This document shows, piece after piece, positions 18,136 to 30,477 of a stretch of 64,000 nucleotides of DNA. The DNA is taken from positions 54,908 through 118,907 of the forward strand of contig NZ_JAAHGO010000023.1 in the NCBI RefSeq assembly GCF_010672455.1, written 5' to 3'. Under the pieces are notes generated by a model. It saw only the letters and a list, made by a program, of their open reading frames with translations, did not search any database and was not told the origin of the DNA. This stretch comes from Okeania sp. SIO2C9. Lineage in GTDB: Bacteria > Cyanobacteriota > Cyanobacteriia > Cyanobacteriales > Microcoleaceae. Position 1 is the first letter of the stretch. Each line of letters opens with the position of its first letter. A program made the translations under genes and the position numbers.

Positions 18136-19365
18136 CTACTCTATAATCTTAGAAACAACACCAGCGCCAATAGTTCTCCCACCTTCACGAATGGCAAAAC
18201 GCATACCTTGTTCAATTGCCACTGGGTTAATTAGTTGAACCGTCATTTTAATCCGGTCACCAGGCATTACCATTTCTGCCGCACTGCCATCATCAGCAGT
18301 AAAAGACTCAATAGCACCAGTCACGTCTGTTGTCCGGATATAGAATTGAGGACGATAATTAGGGAAGAAAGGTGTATGACGACCTCCTTCTTCCTTTTTC
18401 AGAACATAAACTTCAGATTCAAATTTTTTGTGAGGAGTGATAGAACCTGGTTTGGCCAATACCATACCACGTTGAATATCATCTTTCTGCATACCACGCA
18501 GTAGCAATCCCACATTATCACCAGCCATTCCTTCGTCCAAAATTTTCTGGAACATTTCCACACCGGTAACTGTAGTATTACGAGTGTCTTTAATACCTAC
18601 CAATTCCACAGTTTCACCGACTTTAACCTTACCACGCTCAATCCGGCCTGTAGCTACAGTACCACGACCAGTAATAGAGAATACGTCCTCTACCGCCATT
18701 AAGAAAGGCTTATCAACATCACGTTCTGGTGTAGGAATATATCCATCAACTTCATCCATCAGAGCGAGAATTTTATCTACCCACTCATTTTCACCCTTTC
18801 CTATGTTCGGGTTAGCCGTTAATGCTTCTACTGCCTGTAAAGCAGAACCAGCAGCGATGGGAATATTATCTCCATCAAAATCATAGTCACTTAAAAGTTC
18901 CCGAACTTCCAGTTCAACCAGCTCCAACAGTTCCTCATCATCCACCATATCTTGCTTGTTGAGGAAAACAACTATATTAGGAACCCCTACCTGCTTGGCC
19001 AATAGAATATGCTCGCGAGTTTGAGGCATTGGACCATCAGCAGCAGAAACTACTAGAATTGCACCGTCCATTTGAGCTGCACCTGTAATCATATTTTTTA
19101 CATAGTCAGCGTGTCCAGGACAATCAACATGAGCATAGTGGCGTCCTTCTGTTTCGTACTCTACGTGAGCAGTATTAATGGTGATACCCCGTGCTTTCTC
19201 TTCTGGAGCTGCATCAATATCAGCATAATTCCTTGCCTTAGCTTTTCCTTGCGCTGCTAGACTCATGGTAATTGCAGCAGTCAAGGTTGTCTTACCATGG
19301 TCAACGTGGCCAATAGTTCCGATATTGACGTGAGGCTTATTTCTTTCAAATTTTGCGCGTGCCAT
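18136..19365 (-). CDS. tuf: Translation elongation factor Tu
   Basis: 409 residues, the usual cyanobacterial length. It brings aminoacyl-tRNA to the ribosome as a GTPase. G1 GHVDHGKTT, the switch motif RGITI, G3 DCPGHADY and G4 NKQD are all present, and domains II and III are complete, ending in GVVSKIIE. It lies between fusA and rpsJ on the same strand with gaps of about 260 and 250 bases, so internal promoters are plausible. Confidence 0.99.
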   Translation of the reverse strand: MARAKFERNKPHVNIGTIGHVDHGKTTLTAAITMSLAAQGKAKARNYADIDAAPEEKARGITINTAHVEYETEGRHYAHVDCPGHADYVKNMITGAAQMDGAILVVSAADGPMPQTREHILLAKQVGVPNIVVFLNKQDMVDDEELLELVELEVRELLSDYDFDGDNIPIAAGSALQAVEALTANPNIGKGENEWVDKILALMDEVDGYIPTPERDVDKPFLMAVEDVFSITGRGTVATGRIERGKVKVGETVELVGIKDTRNTTVTGVEMFQKILDEGMAGDNVGLLLRGMQKDDIQRGMVLAKPGSITPHKKFESEVYVLKKEEGGRHTPFFPNYRPQFYIRTTDVTGAIESFTADDGSAAEMVMPGDRIKMTVQLINPVAIEQGMRFAIREGGRTIGAGVVSKIIE

Positions 19366-19630
19366 TAATTACTTGTTCCTTTTTTTTTCCGTTGTTAATT
19401 CCGCCTCCCTTGGATTAGGAAACGGACGCACTGATTAATAATAGATAAATTTTGAAAACTCTGCCGAGCCGTTTAACTAATTAACTAATCTTTTTTGGCT
19501 GTTGCTCTAGACAATCACCTATTTTTTTAGTCAATTGTCAGTTTTCATTTAGTGGTCAGTTATTCTATTTTCACATTATTCAACCCAAAACTAAAATTTT
19601 AATCTAAGAACTAAATAAATTTCAGAATTG

Positions 19631-21706
19631 CTAGAGATATCCTTTGATCTTAACAATGATAGTCTCTGCCACATTACGAGGCACTTCCTCATAGTGACTA
19701 AATTCCATCGAAAATATACCACGACCTTGAGTTTTTGACCTCATGTCAGTAGCATAACCAAACATTTCTGCCAAAGGAACTTTTGCTGTTACCTTAGCCA
19801 TACCTGATTCTACTCCCTGCCCCTCTATTTGTCCTCTTCTAGAGTTAAGGTCTCCGATAATATTACCAATATATTCTTCAGGTACTTCTATCTCAATTTT
19901 CATCTTTGGCTCTAATAACACAGGTGAAGCCTTAGTAACACCTTCCTTAATTGCCATAGAGCCAGCAATTTTAAAAGCCATTTCCGAAGAATCCACATCA
20001 TGGTAAGATCCATCTACCAGAGTAGCCTTAACATCTATTAATGGATAACCAGCCAAAACCCCTGCTTCACAAGCCTCTTTCATTCCTTGTTCTGCTGGAC
20101 TAATAAATTCTTTAGGTACTGTCCCTCCAACAATCTTGGAGACAAACTCAAAACCACTACCTAGCTCTCCTGGTTCCAGTTCTATGACTACATGGCCATA
20201 CTGACCTTTACCACCACTTTGACGGATAAATTTACCTTCGGCCTCAACCTGTTGGCGAATAGTCTCTCGATAAGCCACCTGTGGTTGACCCACATTAGCT
20301 TCCACCTTATATTCCCGCAGCATCCGGTCTACCAAAATTTCCAGGTGAAGCTCACCCATCCCAGCAATTACTGTTTGGTTAGTTTCTGGATTAATACTAA
20401 CTCGGAATGTAGGATCTTCGTCTGAAAGAGCCTGAAGTGCCTGAGATAGTTTCTCCATATCTTGTTTAGTTTTGGGTTCCACGGCCACAGATATAACTGG
20501 CTCAGGAACATAAAGAGACTCTAGAAGAATTTGATTATCCTTATCACAAACAGTATCACCTGTCAAGGTATGTTTCATACCTACAACTGCCCCCAAGTCT
20601 CCTGCCCGAAGTTCATCTACATCTATTTTTTCATCAGCTTTGAGAACAATTAGGCGAGAAATTCTTTCTTTCTTATCCTTAGTAGAATTGAGGATATAAC
20701 TACCTTTGGAAAGGACTCCAGAATATACCCGCAAAAAGGTGAGACGACCATAAGGGTCTGACATAATTTTAAATGCCAGAGCTGCTAGAGGAGCTTCATC
20801 ATCTGAAGGTCTTGTACCTAGCTCGCCATTTGGCAATGTTCCTTCAATTGCTGGGACTTCTGTCGGAGCAGGCAAATAATCTACTACTGCATCAAGTAGA
20901 AGTTGAACACCTTTATTTTTGAAAGCTGAACCACATAACATTGGTACAACTGTACCTTTAATAGTGGCTTGACGTAGAGCTTTACGAATTTCTTCTTCTG
21001 TAAATTCCTCTCCTTCAAGGTACTTTTCTGTCAGAGCATCATCTGTTTCTGCTACTGACTCAACTAGCTTCAGGCGATATTCCTGTGCTAACTCTTCTAC
21101 TTCTGCTGGAATTTCCGTTTTTTGAATATCTGTTCCGAGGTCATTGGTGTAGAGAAAAGCTTTCATCCCCACCAAATCTACAATTCCCCTAAATTCATTT
21201 TCACTACCGATAGGAATTTGGACCGGGACTGCATTAGCTCGGAGGCGATCGCGAATTTGCTCATATACCTTGAAGAAGTTAGCCCCTGTCCTATCCATCT
21301 TATTAACAAAGGCCATACGAGGCACTTCGTAACGATCTGCTTGACGCCAGACAGTTTCTGACTGAGGCTGTACTCCTCCTACCGAGCAGAATACAGCTAT
21401 TATTCCATCCAGAACCCTCATAGAACGTTCTACTTCTATTGTGAAGTCTACATGTCCTGGAGTATCAATAATATTAATTTGATGGTCTAACCACTTAGTG
21501 CTAATAGCAGCTGCAGTAATAGTAATTCCACGTTCTCGCTCTTGAGCCATCCAGTCGGTAACTGCGGTCCCATCGTGAACTTCCCCCATTTTATGTACTA
21601 TACCGGAATAAAATAGGATTCTTTCTGTTGTTGTTGTCTTACCCGCATCTATATGAGCTGCGATACCAATATTTCGCACCTGCTCAAGTGGCATACTACG
21701 TCCCAC
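19631..21706 (-). CDS. fusA: Translation elongation factor G
   Basis: 691 residues, full length. It catalyses ribosomal translocation with GTP. G1 [22 protein letters not shown] and NKMDRTGA are intact. Domain IV has the [10 protein letters not shown] stretch and the C-terminus has the GRGIFSMEF segment. The N-terminal [18 protein letters not shown] is a normal cyanobacterial start, with a purine-rich AGGTAAC just upstream. It is 80 bases downstream of rpsG in the str operon. Confidence 0.99.
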   Translation of the reverse strand: MGRSMPLEQVRNIGIAAHIDAGKTTTTERILFYSGIVHKMGEVHDGTAVTDWMAQERERGITITAAAISTKWLDHQINIIDTPGHVDFTIEVERSMRVLDGIIAVFCSVGGVQPQSETVWRQADRYEVPRMAFVNKMDRTGANFFKVYEQIRDRLRANAVPVQIPIGSENEFRGIVDLVGMKAFLYTNDLGTDIQKTEIPAEVEELAQEYRLKLVESVAETDDALTEKYLEGEEFTEEEIRKALRQATIKGTVVPMLCGSAFKNKGVQLLLDAVVDYLPAPTEVPAIEGTLPNGELGTRPSDDEAPLAALAFKIMSDPYGRLTFLRVYSGVLSKGSYILNSTKDKKERISRLIVLKADEKIDVDELRAGDLGAVVGMKHTLTGDTVCDKDNQILLESLYVPEPVISVAVEPKTKQDMEKLSQALQALSDEDPTFRVSINPETNQTVIAGMGELHLEILVDRMLREYKVEANVGQPQVAYRETIRQQVEAEGKFIRQSGGKGQYGHVVIELEPGELGSGFEFVSKIVGGTVPKEFISPAEQGMKEACEAGVLAGYPLIDVKATLVDGSYHDVDSSEMAFKIAGSMAIKEGVTKASPVLLEPKMKIEIEVPEEYIGNIIGDLNSRRGQIEGQGVESGMAKVTAKVPLAEMFGYATDMRSKTQGRGIFSMEFSHYEEVPRNVAETIIVKIKGYL

Positions 21707-21786
21707 AGTTACCTCCTTTATCTGTGCTTCAGATTTTTACGCTTAATTAAAATTCTATATTTTAGGGACAAGTGGTTATATTCTTC

Positions 21787-22257
21787 TTAATAACGATAGT
21801 GAGCAAAAGCCTTATTTGCTTCTGCCATTCTATGAGTTTCTTCTCGCTTACGAACTGCATTACCTGTTTCGTTAGCTGCGTCCATTAACTCATTTGCTAA
21901 TTTCATGGCCATTGTTTTTCCCCCTCTCGTTCTAGAATATTGCACCAACCAACGCAGAGCTAGGCTAGTTCCACGATCTGAGCGTACTTCCATTGGCACC
22001 TGGTATGTTGCACCACCCACACGACGAGCCTTAACTTCTACTAAAGGAGTTACATTCCGGACTGCTTTTTCAAATAGCTCTAAAGGGTCTGAATCTGTCC
22101 TTTCTTCAATAGTTTTAAACGCATCGTACACGATATTAAAAGCTAAAGATTTTTTACCGTGACGCATTATGCGTCGTACCATCATACTTACTAATCGACT
22201 ATTGTACTGTGCATCTGGAGGAACAGGACGTCTTTGAACAACTCTACGACGAGACAT
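21787..22257 (-). CDS. rpsG: 30S ribosomal protein S7
   Basis: 156 residues, standard. It nucleates assembly of the 30S head by binding 16S rRNA. Seen are [53 protein letters not shown] and the C-terminal [15 protein letters not shown]. Second gene of the str operon, about 120 bases after rpsL. Confidence 0.99.
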   Translation of the reverse strand: MSRRRVVQRRPVPPDAQYNSRLVSMMVRRIMRHGKKSLAFNIVYDAFKTIEERTDSDPLELFEKAVRNVTPLVEVKARRVGGATYQVPMEVRSDRGTSLALRWLVQYSRTRGGKTMAMKLANELMDAANETGNAVRKREETHRMAEANKAFAHYRY

Positions 22258-22377
22258 ATTATCACAACCAATAAACTAAACTTTAAATAATTTATATTTG
22301 ACTTATCAATACAAAATTCAATATCTATTACATACTAATTTTAGCTAATGTTTTCTTGAATTTTGCATTCTACTAAC

Positions 22378-22752
22378 TTAAGCTTTAGGCTTTTTCGCCC
22401 CATACTTAGAACGACTTTGTTTACGATCTTTAACTCCTGCGGTATCTAATGTGCCACGAATAATGTGATATCTCACACCAGGCAGGTCTTTAACCCTACC
22501 ACCTCTAATCATAACTACAGAGTGTTCTTGTAGGTTATGACCAATACCAGGAATATAGGCAGTTACTTCAAACCCCGAAGTTAGACGTACCCTAGCCACC
22601 TTACGGAGAGCTGAGTTAGGCTTTTTTGGTGTAGTGGTGTATACTCTTGTGCATACTCCACGACGTTGAGGGCAACTTTTAAGAGCCGGAGATTTAGTTT
22701 TCTTCTGAGTTTCTTGACGAGCTGAACGAATTAGTTGTTGGATTGTTGGCAT
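22378..22752 (-). CDS. rpsL: 30S ribosomal protein S12
   Basis: 124 residues, standard. It sits at the decoding centre. The [10 protein letters not shown] motif is at residues 42-51; K43 is the position linked to streptomycin response in this family and is wild type here. [13 protein letters not shown] is intact. First gene of the str operon; the promoter must lie in the AT-rich stretch above 22753. The start follows a T/A-rich leader. Confidence 0.99.
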   Translation of the reverse strand: MPTIQQLIRSARQETQKKTKSPALKSCPQRRGVCTRVYTTTPKKPNSALRKVARVRLTSGFEVTAYIPGIGHNLQEHSVVMIRGGRVKDLPGVRYHIIRGTLDTAGVKDRKQSRSKYGAKKPKA

Positions 22753-23322
22753 GAGTTATGAGTAACAGTTTTTCTTGTGATTCTTCTTAATCCCCTCGCT
22801 ACAAAATATAATACTTTTGGGCGAGCTTACTTAGAAAATTTGTTCCCAATTTTTTTCCTAATAATTTATTTAAAAAGCGTTTCGTTCTGGAATTATCCGC
22901 AAACACCTGTTCAGCTTTTAGCAGTTAGCTTTGCGCAAAGGTGATACGCGACCCCTCCTCAAATTAAACGACAAGCTCACAGAGAAGAAGTCGGGGATTT
23001 AAACCCAAGCTTTTAGCCTGCTGAAAGGTGAGTGCTGTTTGCAGAGCATTCCGGTACGGAAAATGCTGATAACTATTTAAAGAAGAAGTATATTTTGGTA
23101 AATTACTTTGATATTTAAAAAAATATCCACTTTATAAATTAGCCTCTTTAACTATTAGGAATAAATTACCGTTGCGCCATAGGAACCTTTGGTGCAACGG
23201 CCTATTTTTCAGGAAGTTTAGGGAAATTATCAAAACATTAATTTTTTGCTTTATCCCTTGTTATTCTAAAAAACTTTACAAACAATCTTTAATTATAGGT
23301 TAGTAATACGTTTTTGTCAACA
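22753..23322. other. Upstream region of the str operon
   Basis: 570 bases without a gene. It holds the likely str promoter (not pinpointed), a dispersed palindromic repeat with GAGCATTCCGGTACGGAAAATGC around 23044-23066, and a strong hairpin at 23169-23200. Confidence 0.5.
23169..23200. terminator. Strong hairpin, probable terminator between the Fe-S carrier gene and the str operon
   Basis: CCGTTGCGCC pairs with GGTGCAACGG (one G-U) around a 12-base loop. On the plus strand it is followed by CCTATTTTTC, on the minus strand by TAATTTATT. It lies 120 bases past the 3' end of the minus-strand gene 23323-23646 and would stop read-through into rpsL. Confidence 0.65.
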
Positions 23323-23646
23323 TCAAATCGAAAAGGAATTTCCACAACCACAGGTAGCTTTAGCATTAGGGTTGTTAAATCGGAAGCCTCCACCCATAAG
23401 GTCCTCAGAATAGTCCAAGGTTAATCCATTCAGATAGTTTAGTTGTTGAGAGTCAACTACGACTTTAACTTTCCCACAGTCATAAACTCGATCATTACTA
23501 GCTAACTGTTCGTCAAACTCCATTATGTAAGAGAAACTACAGCAGCCACCAGATTTAAACTTTAAACGAAATAAGGAATTTGGGCTTTGATGTTTGGACC
23601 TAAGACGAATAATTTCTTGGACTGCTGCTTCGCTCAAGTTAATCAT
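23323..23646 (-). CDS. A-type iron-sulfur carrier protein (IscA/SufA/ErpA family)
   Basis: 107 residues, typical. It carries and delivers Fe-S clusters. The conserved cysteines are visible: C35/C36 in KSGGCCSFSY and C99 and C101 in the C-terminal TCGCGNSF, the classic CxnCGC arrangement. The GLTLDYSEDLMGGGFRFNNPNA block before the final cysteines is family-specific. I cannot decide between IscA and SufA. It lies just downstream of the cupin gene on the same strand (about 30 bases), so the two may be co-transcribed. Confidence 0.93.
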   Translation of the reverse strand: MINLSEAAVQEIIRLRSKHQSPNSLFRLKFKSGGCCSFSYIMEFDEQLASNDRVYDCGKVKVVVDSQQLNYLNGLTLDYSEDLMGGGFRFNNPNAKATCGCGNSFSI

Positions 23647-23677
23647 TCACAAATTTTTTTTTGCTTACAAGTTAAAA

Positions 23678-24091
23678 TTAGGACTTTGTGCGGGCATAAT
23701 CATCTTGAAAACGAACAATATCATCTTCTCCAAGGTACTCTCCATTTTGTACTTCAATCAATACTAAAGGAATAACTCCTGGATTTTCTAAGCGATGAGA
23801 AGTACATTGAGGTACATAGGTAGATTGATTGTTTTGCAGAATTTCTTCTTTGTCTCCGCAGACAACCTTAGCAGTTCCTGAAACAACAATCCAATGCTCG
23901 CTACGATGGTAGTGCATTTGTAGACTAAGTCTATGGCCTGGTTTGACTTCTATTCGCTTGATTTTGTATCCAAGTCCATCTTCTAAAACTGTGAACGATC
24001 CCCAAGGACGTTCGGTGGTAGCCAGTCCTTTTAAGGAAGAAGGTATAGACAATTTAGGAGTTTGGGCTACTTCTTTAACTTGTTGTACCAT
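23678..24091 (-). CDS. Cupin protein, mannose-6-phosphate isomerase type II-like
   Basis: 137 residues. It matches the C-terminal cupin domain of bifunctional mannose-1-phosphate guanylyltransferase/phosphomannose isomerase: RPWGSFTVLEDGLGYKIKRIEV, PGHRLSLQMHYHRSEHWIVVSG, and STYVPQCTSHRLENPG. Metal ligands H60, H62, H66 and H99 are in place. As a stand-alone cupin it probably isomerises mannose-6-phosphate, feeding GDP-mannose and surface sugars. That fits the glycosyltransferase island further on, but no direct link is shown. Confidence 0.85.
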   Translation of the reverse strand: MVQQVKEVAQTPKLSIPSSLKGLATTERPWGSFTVLEDGLGYKIKRIEVKPGHRLSLQMHYHRSEHWIVVSGTAKVVCGDKEEILQNNQSTYVPQCTSHRLENPGVIPLVLIEVQNGEYLGEDDIVRFQDDYARTKS

Positions 24092-24680
24092 TTTTTGACT
24101 ATCTCCAAAAAAAATAAAATACTTATGGTTATTTATAATCTCCTGAACTCAGAGATTATGAGAGACTATATCTCTAAAATCTGGTAAACAAATAATTCTC
24201 CCGCCTAGTACTTCTAGAGGTTTGGACTGAAGACAAATAATCTAGGGGTCGAGTCAAATTATATACCATATCAACCATAGCAAAATTACCCCTATTACTG
24301 TCACCCCCTATTCAAGCTTTTTGAATATCTATATCAAATCTTCATATATCTATCTAGATATATAGAGTTAGAGAAAATCAAAAACTATTTATAGTAGACA
24401 TCTGGTGAAAACTTAGTTTTTGCCCAGGTATGCCAAGGGTTTGAGATGAATTCTTAAAGAGGTCTAGTGCCTATAGCCCTCATAACTAAGTTTTGCTTAA
24501 TTCTGCTTCAGATTTTTTAAGCTGTTTAAAAATCATAGATATTTTCGAGCTTTATACACTATGTATACTATTTACTCTAGTATCATAATTAACTCGATCC
24601 TGAAAAATTATACTGTGAGTATGTATAAGGCCACCATGATAGAAGTAAGGCCTAATTTTAGAGGTATGTCCTTAACGCGC

Positions 24681-24708
24681 GTCAGAAGTCAGAAGTCAGA
24701 AGTCAGAT
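24681..24708 (+). repeat. Heptamer array (GTCAGAA)3-4
   Basis: Three perfect GTCAGAA copies followed by GTCAGAT. Another STRR array in non-coding DNA. Confidence 0.9.
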
Positions 24709-24795
24709 AGGGGAGCCGTCGGATTGGCGACGTACAGAAGTTATTTTTGTAACGGGGATTTGAGGAACTCTCCAAAAACCCGATCGCCATTTCCC

Positions 24796-24827
24796 GGCGG
24801 GGTTGCGCGACCCATATTATTTTGATA
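24796..24827 (-). repeat. Dispersed 32-bp repeat, copy 2
   Basis: Exact reverse complement of 12046-12077, with the GGGTTGCGCGACCC hairpin core. It is preceded by HIP1-like CCCGATCGCC. Confidence 0.85.
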
Positions 24828-25383
24828 AGTAAATATTTTTTATCTAAAGTCTAAATATGATCATGGTCAAAAAGTTAAAAAATATATAAGCCTACTCGAT
24901 CTAATAAACACTGGACTATAATAATTAAAATAATTCTAACTAAATGATGAGCTATAAGCGATAAGCATGAAAGCAAGATTCAAGCTCATATTCATATTAG
25001 GTTAAAACATAATTGGGAAAGATCGCACTTAAAAATTTAACTTAATCGACAAACAAGAAATTAGCGTGAGCTGCGTGTTTCATAATACATTAGTTGAGTA
25101 TAACTTAGAGTATTTTTTGTATCATAATTATTTTGAAGGAATCATTAAGATAGTTGAGAAAATAGCAAAACAGCGGTTTTGTAGGCTTTCGTGCTTAATA
25201 ATATAGCTTGCTATTTTTGTCAAATCTTATATCTTTATAAAGAATAATGAGGAAAGCACGAAATATTATACCAAGTATTATATTAACCTTCAAAAAATAT
25301 TAAATTTTCACTCAATCAATTGTGTGGCTTGTTTTTTAGTGTATGTATCCCAAGCAAATAGCAATGGGATGAGATGAACACTT

Positions 25384-28300
25384 ATGGTGAAACCCTTACT
25401 TAAAGTTTACAATATTGCGAGTAAATTAAACATGAATCAAATCAGTAACGATTCCCAACACAAACAAATCTCCGCGCCCATAAATCTCAAAGCAAACAAA
25501 GAAACTTATAACGGGCAAAGATGGCTAGTAGACGAACGAGATGCTTGTGGAGTAGGTTTCATTGCTCATCCATCAGGAAAAAAGAGTCATGAAATAATTA
25601 TCCAAGCTTTACCTGCTCTCACCTGCTTAGAACATCGTGGTGGCTGTAGTGCTGACCAAGACTCAGGAGATGGAGCTGGTTTAATGAGTCAAATTCCGTG
25701 GAAATTACTGTCTGAAAATTGGGAATTAGATCCCGAATGCTGTGGGATCGGAATGATATTTTTACCCCAAACAGAAGATAAGGCAGCACAGGCACGCCAA
25801 ATAATTGAAAAAGTAATTACTAAAGAAGATTTAAAAGTGGTTGGTTGGAGAGTTGTACCAGTCAGACCAGAAGTATTAGGAGCACAAGCACGAGCAAATC
25901 AACCAAAAATTGAACAGCTAATTGTAACTTCAGAAACATTGCAAGGTGATGATTTAGAACGATCGCTCTACTTAATACGGCGTAATATTGGTTGTGCTTT
26001 AGAAGCAGAGGATTTTATTTGGGGAGTAGATGCTTATATTTGTTCTTTCTCCAGTCGCACTATTGTATACAAAGGAATGGTGCGTTCAGCTGTTCTGGGA
26101 GAGTTTTACACAGACCTGCAAAACCCAGCTTACGAGAGCGCCTTTGCAGTTTACCACCGACGCTTCAGCACAAATACAATGCCTCGATGGCCTCTGGCTC
26201 AACCGATGCGTTTGCTTGGTCACAATGGAGAAATTAATACTCTGTTGGGAAATATTAACTGGATGAAAGCTCGGGAGTCTAGCCTAAGTTCATCGACTTG
26301 GGGAGCGCGGTTAAATGAATTAAAACCCTTTGTAAATGCTGACAGTAGTGATTCGGCAAATCTAGACAACGTGATGGAATTAATTGTACGTTCCGGACGT
26401 TCACCACTGGAAACATTGATGATCATGGTGCCGGAAGCATACAGAAATCAGCCGGACTTGTCAGAATATCCAGAAATTGTTGATTTTTATGAATATTACA
26501 GTGGTTTGCAGGAAGCTTGGGATGGTCCGGCATTATTGGTGTTTAGTGATGGCAAACAGGTAGGAGCAGCTTTAGACCGGAATGGTTTGCGACCAGCACG
26601 TTATTGCATTACAAATAACGATCTAATAATTGTGGCATCTGAAGCAGGAGTGGTAGAAATACCAGAGGCAGAAATAGTCGAAAAAGGTCGCCTCGGACCG
26701 GGACAAATGATTGCTGTAGATTTAGCGACTAATGAAGTTCTGAAAAATTGGGAGATTAAAAAACGTATTAGTAAGCAGTTTCCTTTGGGAGAATGGTTAC
26801 AACAAAGAAAGCAGATAACAAAGCAACCTTTTGTTACTAATACTAAGTTGGATTCACAAATTTTGCTGAGGTCACAAACAGCTTTTGGCTATAGTTTAGA
26901 AGACCTAGAAATGGTAATTTCTGATATGGCAAATCTAGGGAAAGAGCCAACATTTTGTATGGGAGATGACATTCCTCTGGCAGTGCTTTCTCAAAAGCCT
27001 CATTTGCTGTATGACTATTTCAAGCAAAGGTTTGCTCAAGTGACAAATCCTCCTATAGATCCTCTCCGGGAAGGTATGGTAATGTCACTAAATATGTTGT
27101 TAGGTAAGCGGGGGAATTTATTAGAAATTAGCCCAGAAAATGCACGGTTATTAAAGATAGAATCGCCACTATTAAATGAAGCAGAATTAAGGGAAGTTTA
27201 CGAGTCAGAATTTGCGACAGAAACTTTATCTACTGTCTTTCCTATAGCTAATGGACCGGAAGGATTACAAATAGCAGTAAATAATTTGTGCGAACAAGCA
27301 GCAACAGCAGTTAAAAATGGTCAGGAAATTATTGTTTTGTCTGACAAAATGGAAGGAGGAATTAGTGCGGAGTTTGCTTATATTCCTCCTTTAGTAGCTG
27401 TGGGTGCAGTTCACCATCATTTGATTAAAGAACAGTTACGGATGAAAGTGTCTTTGGTGGTAGAAACAGCTCAATGTTGGAGTACCCATCATTTTGCTTG
27501 TTTGATTGGTTATGGAGCTAGTGCAGTTCATCCTTATTTAGCATTAGAATCTGTGCGTTCTTGGTGGTCGAACTCAACAGTTCAAAAACAAATGGAACGG
27601 GGTAAAATTGCAAAAATTACTATCGAAGAAGCTCAAAAAAATTATCGCAAAGCAGTAGAAGCAGGATTGTTGAAAATTCTCTCTAAAATGGGAATTTCTT
27701 TGTTGTCTTCTTATCAGGGTGCACAGATTTTTGAGGCGATCGGTATTGGTGGAGATTTGCTGGAACTTGCTTTCCGAGGAACTACTTCTCGGGTAGGTGG
27801 TTTAACAGTAGCAGAGTTAGCACAAGAGACGATCGCTTTCCATAGTCGAGCGTTCCCAGAATTGAATATTAAGAAGTTAGAGAATTATGGGTTTGTCCAA
27901 TATCGCCCCACTGGGGAATATCACATGAATAGTCCGGAGATGGCGAAAGCACTTCATAAAGCAGTTGCTACTTTTAATAATAGTAATGGCAATGGTAAAC
28001 AGCCAGAAAAATCGGGGTACGACCACTATGAAGTTTACCGGAAGTCTTTGCAAGAGCGACCTATAACTGCTTTGCGGGATTTGTTGGATTTTAATAGCGA
28101 TCGCTCTCCCATCTCTGTAGAAGAAGTGGAACCCGTAGCAGAAATAATGAAACGTTTCTGTACTGGTGGAATGTCTCTGGGAGCATTGTCACGGGAAGCT
28201 CATGAGACTTTGGCGATCGCGATGAATCGTATTAATGGTAAGTCTAACTCTGGTGAGGGTGGAGAAGACTCCACAAGATTTAAAGTGTTGGATGATGTAG

Positions 28301-30102
28301 ATGCTGAAGGTTTATCCACTTTGTTCCCCCACCTCAAGGGATTACGAAATGGTGACACAGCTTCCTCCGCCATCAAACAAGTAGCTTCTGGTCGGTTTGG
28401 TGTTACCCCAGAATATCTGATGAATGCCAAACAAATTGAAATCAAAATGGCTCAGGGGGCGAAACCAGGGGAAGGCGGTCAGTTACCAGGTAAAAAGGTG
28501 AGCGCTTATATTGCTACATTACGTCGCTCTAAACCTGGGGTGTCATTAATTTCACCGCCTCCTCACCACGATATTTATTCTATTGAAGACTTGGCACAAT
28601 TAATTTTTGACCTTCACCAAATTAATCCTAATGCTGGTGTGTCAGTGAAGTTGGTAGCAGAAATTGGTATTGGTACGATCGCTGCTGGTGTAGCAAAAGC
28701 AAATGCTGATGTGATTCAAATTTCTGGTCACGATGGCGGTACAGGTGCTTCCCCTTTAAGTTCAATTAAACACGCAGGTAGTCCTTGGGAGTTGGGTTTG
28801 AGCGAGGTGCATCGAGTATTGATGACTAATCAGTTACGCGACCGGGTGACTCTCCGTGTTGATGGCGGTCTGAAGACTGGTTGGGATATACTCATGGCGG
28901 CTTTAATGGGAGCAGAAGAATTTGGTTTTGGATCTATTGCTATGATTGCTGAAGGTTGTATCATGGCACGGATTTGTCATACCAACAGTTGCCCGGTGGG
29001 TGTGGCAACTCAGCAAGAAAAACTGCGTAAGCGGTTTACTGGTATCCCAGAAAATGTTGTTAATTTCTTCTGGTTTATTGCTGAGGAAGTACGGAGTATT
29101 TTGGCAAAATTAGGTTATCGCTCTCTAAGTGAAGTGATGGGTCGTGCTGACTTGCTGAAAGTACGGGAAAATGTACAGTTAACAAAAACAGCAGCTTTAA
29201 ACTTAGATTGTTTGCTCAAATTGCCTGATACTCGCAGTGACCGGGGTTGGTTAAACCATGAAACTGTTCACAGCAATGGCTCTGTTTTAGATGATGTGCT
29301 ACTGGATGACCGAGAAATTCAGGCTACAATTCGCAACCAGGGAACTGTTACTAAGACAATAAAGTTAGTCAATACCGACCGTACAGTGGGAGCAAGGTTG
29401 GCAGGAGCGATCGCCGAGCGTTATGGTAATACTGGTTTTGAAGGGCAGATTAATCTGATGTTTAATGGTAGTGCGGGTCAGAGTTTTGGCGCTTTCAACT
29501 TACCAGGAATGACTTTAACATTACGAGGTGAGGCGAATGATTATGTTGGTAAGGGAATGCACGGTGGAGAGATTATTATTAAGCCACCTGCCAAAACTGG
29601 TTACGACCCGGCAACAAATGTAATTATTGGCAATACTTGTTTGTATGGTGCTACTGGTGGAATTTTGTTTGCAAATGGTCAAGCAGGAGAACGTTTTGCT
29701 GTCCGGAATTCTATGGGTAAGGCAGTTATTGAGGGTGCTGGCGACCATGCTTGTGAATATATGACTGGTGGTGTGATTGTTTGTTTGGGTAAGACAGGTC
29801 GGAATGTCGGCGCTGGTATGACTGGGGGAATTGCTTATTTCTTGGACGAGGATGGTGATTTTCCAGCCAGGGTGAATAATGAAATCGTTTCTATTCAACG
29901 TGTTTGTACGCCAGAAGGTGAGGCGCAGTTGCAGGATTTGATTTCATTACACGTCGATCGGACTGGAAGTGAGAAAGCGAAAATTATTTTGGCGAGTTGG
30001 TCTGAGTATTTGCCGAAGTTTTATCAAATTGTGCCTCCTTCTGAAGCTGATACACCACAAGCAAGTGTTGGTGCTGAGGAGAAGGTTGCTGTGAAGGTTT
30101 AG
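25384..30102 (+). CDS. glsF: Ferredoxin-dependent glutamate synthase
   Basis: 1572 residues as drawn. It makes two glutamates from glutamine and 2-oxoglutarate, closing the GS-GOGAT cycle. The N-terminal glutaminase nucleophile is C55 (ERDACGVGF). The [3Fe-4S] cysteines are C1192, C1198 and C1203 ([12 protein letters not shown]), with the FMN/synthase motifs [16 protein letters not shown] and [14 protein letters not shown] before them; the C-terminal GXGXG beta-helix is present. No gltD lies beside it, consistent with the ferredoxin type. Starting at the internal ATG at 25432 would place the nucleophile at residue 39, matching the roughly 36-residue propeptide known for this family, so that start may be the real one. 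Confidence 0.97.
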   Translation: MVKPLLKVYNIASKLNMNQISNDSQHKQISAPINLKANKETYNGQRWLVDERDACGVGFIAHPSGKKSHEIIIQALPALTCLEHRGGCSADQDSGDGAGLMSQIPWKLLSENWELDPECCGIGMIFLPQTEDKAAQARQIIEKVITKEDLKVVGWRVVPVRPEVLGAQARANQPKIEQLIVTSETLQGDDLERSLYLIRRNIGCALEAEDFIWGVDAYICSFSSRTIVYKGMVRSAVLGEFYTDLQNPAYESAFAVYHRRFSTNTMPRWPLAQPMRLLGHNGEINTLLGNINWMKARESSLSSSTWGARLNELKPFVNADSSDSANLDNVMELIVRSGRSPLETLMIMVPEAYRNQPDLSEYPEIVDFYEYYSGLQEAWDGPALLVFSDGKQVGAALDRNGLRPARYCITNNDLIIVASEAGVVEIPEAEIVEKGRLGPGQMIAVDLATNEVLKNWEIKKRISKQFPLGEWLQQRKQITKQPFVTNTKLDSQILLRSQTAFGYSLEDLEMVISDMANLGKEPTFCMGDDIPLAVLSQKPHLLYDYFKQRFAQVTNPPIDPLREGMVMSLNMLLGKRGNLLEISPENARLLKIESPLLNEAELREVYESEFATETLSTVFPIANGPEGLQIAVNNLCEQAATAVKNGQEIIVLSDKMEGGISAEFAYIPPLVAVGAVHHHLIKEQLRMKVSLVVETAQCWSTHHFACLIGYGASAVHPYLALESVRSWWSNSTVQKQMERGKIAKITIEEAQKNYRKAVEAGLLKILSKMGISLLSSYQGAQIFEAIGIGGDLLELAFRGTTSRVGGLTVAELAQETIAFHSRAFPELNIKKLENYGFVQYRPTGEYHMNSPEMAKALHKAVATFNNSNGNGKQPEKSGYDHYEVYRKSLQERPITALRDLLDFNSDRSPISVEEVEPVAEIMKRFCTGGMSLGALSREAHETLAIAMNRINGKSNSGEGGEDSTRFKVLDDVDAEGLSTLFPHLKGLRNGDTASSAIKQVASGRFGVTPEYLMNAKQIEIKMAQGAKPGEGGQLPGKKVSAYIATLRRSKPGVSLISPPPHHDIYSIEDLAQLIFDLHQINPNAGVSVKLVAEIGIGTIAAGVAKANADVIQISGHDGGTGASPLSSIKHAGSPWELGLSEVHRVLMTNQLRDRVTLRVDGGLKTGWDILMAALMGAEEFGFGSIAMIAEGCIMARICHTNSCPVGVATQQEKLRKRFTGIPENVVNFFWFIAEEVRSILAKLGYRSLSEVMGRADLLKVRENVQLTKTAALNLDCLLKLPDTRSDRGWLNHETVHSNGSVLDDVLLDDREIQATIRNQGTVTKTIKLVNTDRTVGARLAGAIAERYGNTGFEGQINLMFNGSAGQSFGAFNLPGMTLTLRGEANDYVGKGMHGGEIIIKPPAKTGYDPATNVIIGNTCLYGATGGILFANGQAGERFAVRNSMGKAVIEGAGDHACEYMTGGVIVCLGKTGRNVGAGMTGGIAYFLDEDGDFPARVNNEIVSIQRVCTPEGEAQLQDLISLHVDRTGSEKAKIILASWSEYLPKFYQIVPPSEADTPQASVGAEEKVAVKV

Positions 30103-30144
30103 AATATTCAGGTTCAAACTGAAGGTAGAGTATTGAATAATTGT

Positions 30145-30175
30145 AGGGGCGATGAATAGCGATCGCCTCTTTTTT
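30145..30175 (+). terminator. Rho-independent terminator of glsF
   Basis: AGGGGCGAT and ATCGCCTCT form a 9-bp stem (one G-U) around an 8-base loop, followed by TTTTT. It begins 43 bases after the glsF stop codon. The stem includes a HIP1-like GCGATCGC. Confidence 0.75.
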
Positions 30176-30477
30176 GATCGAGACAAAGCACAAAATATTG
30201 TGGAATATTCCAAAGAAATACCAGAAAATTTGAGAAATGTTTGGGGAAAATTACAGAAACCGAATAATTGGAAAAAATAGGAAGAGCGATCGCTATAATT
30301 GTAAATATTAAAAATAATAATGAGTGAGGTTGGCCAGAAAAGAAACTCTTATTTCAGGAATTTTCTGGGACAAGGGACGAAATATGAGGGAGCGATAATG
30401 ATCCGTATCGCTTAAGCGATCGCTTTTTGGCTAAAATTGGGAAAACTGGAGAAAGTAAATTGGGAGTAAAATAGTAA
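30176..30477. other. Intergenic DNA between glsF and a TPR gene
   Basis: About 300 bases with several GCGATCGC sites and no gene. A promoter for the TPR gene probably lies near its 3' end. Confidence 0.5.

Larger units (their letters stand above)
24092..25383. other. 1.3-kb intergenic region upstream of glsF
   Basis: Divergent region between the cupin gene and glsF. It contains a GTCAGAA heptamer array (24681-24708), the 32-bp dispersed repeat (24796-24827) and a small inverted repeat TTTCGTGCTT/AAGCACGAAA at 25187-25196 and 25254-25263. No full GTA-N8-TAC NtcA site was found by eye, although nitrogen control of glsF would be expected. No gene seen. Confidence 0.6.

Noticed and set aside
24092..25383. 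NtcA site upstream of glsF
   Set aside because: No full GTA-N8-TAC was found; GTATACTATTTAC near 24562 has a 7-base spacer only.
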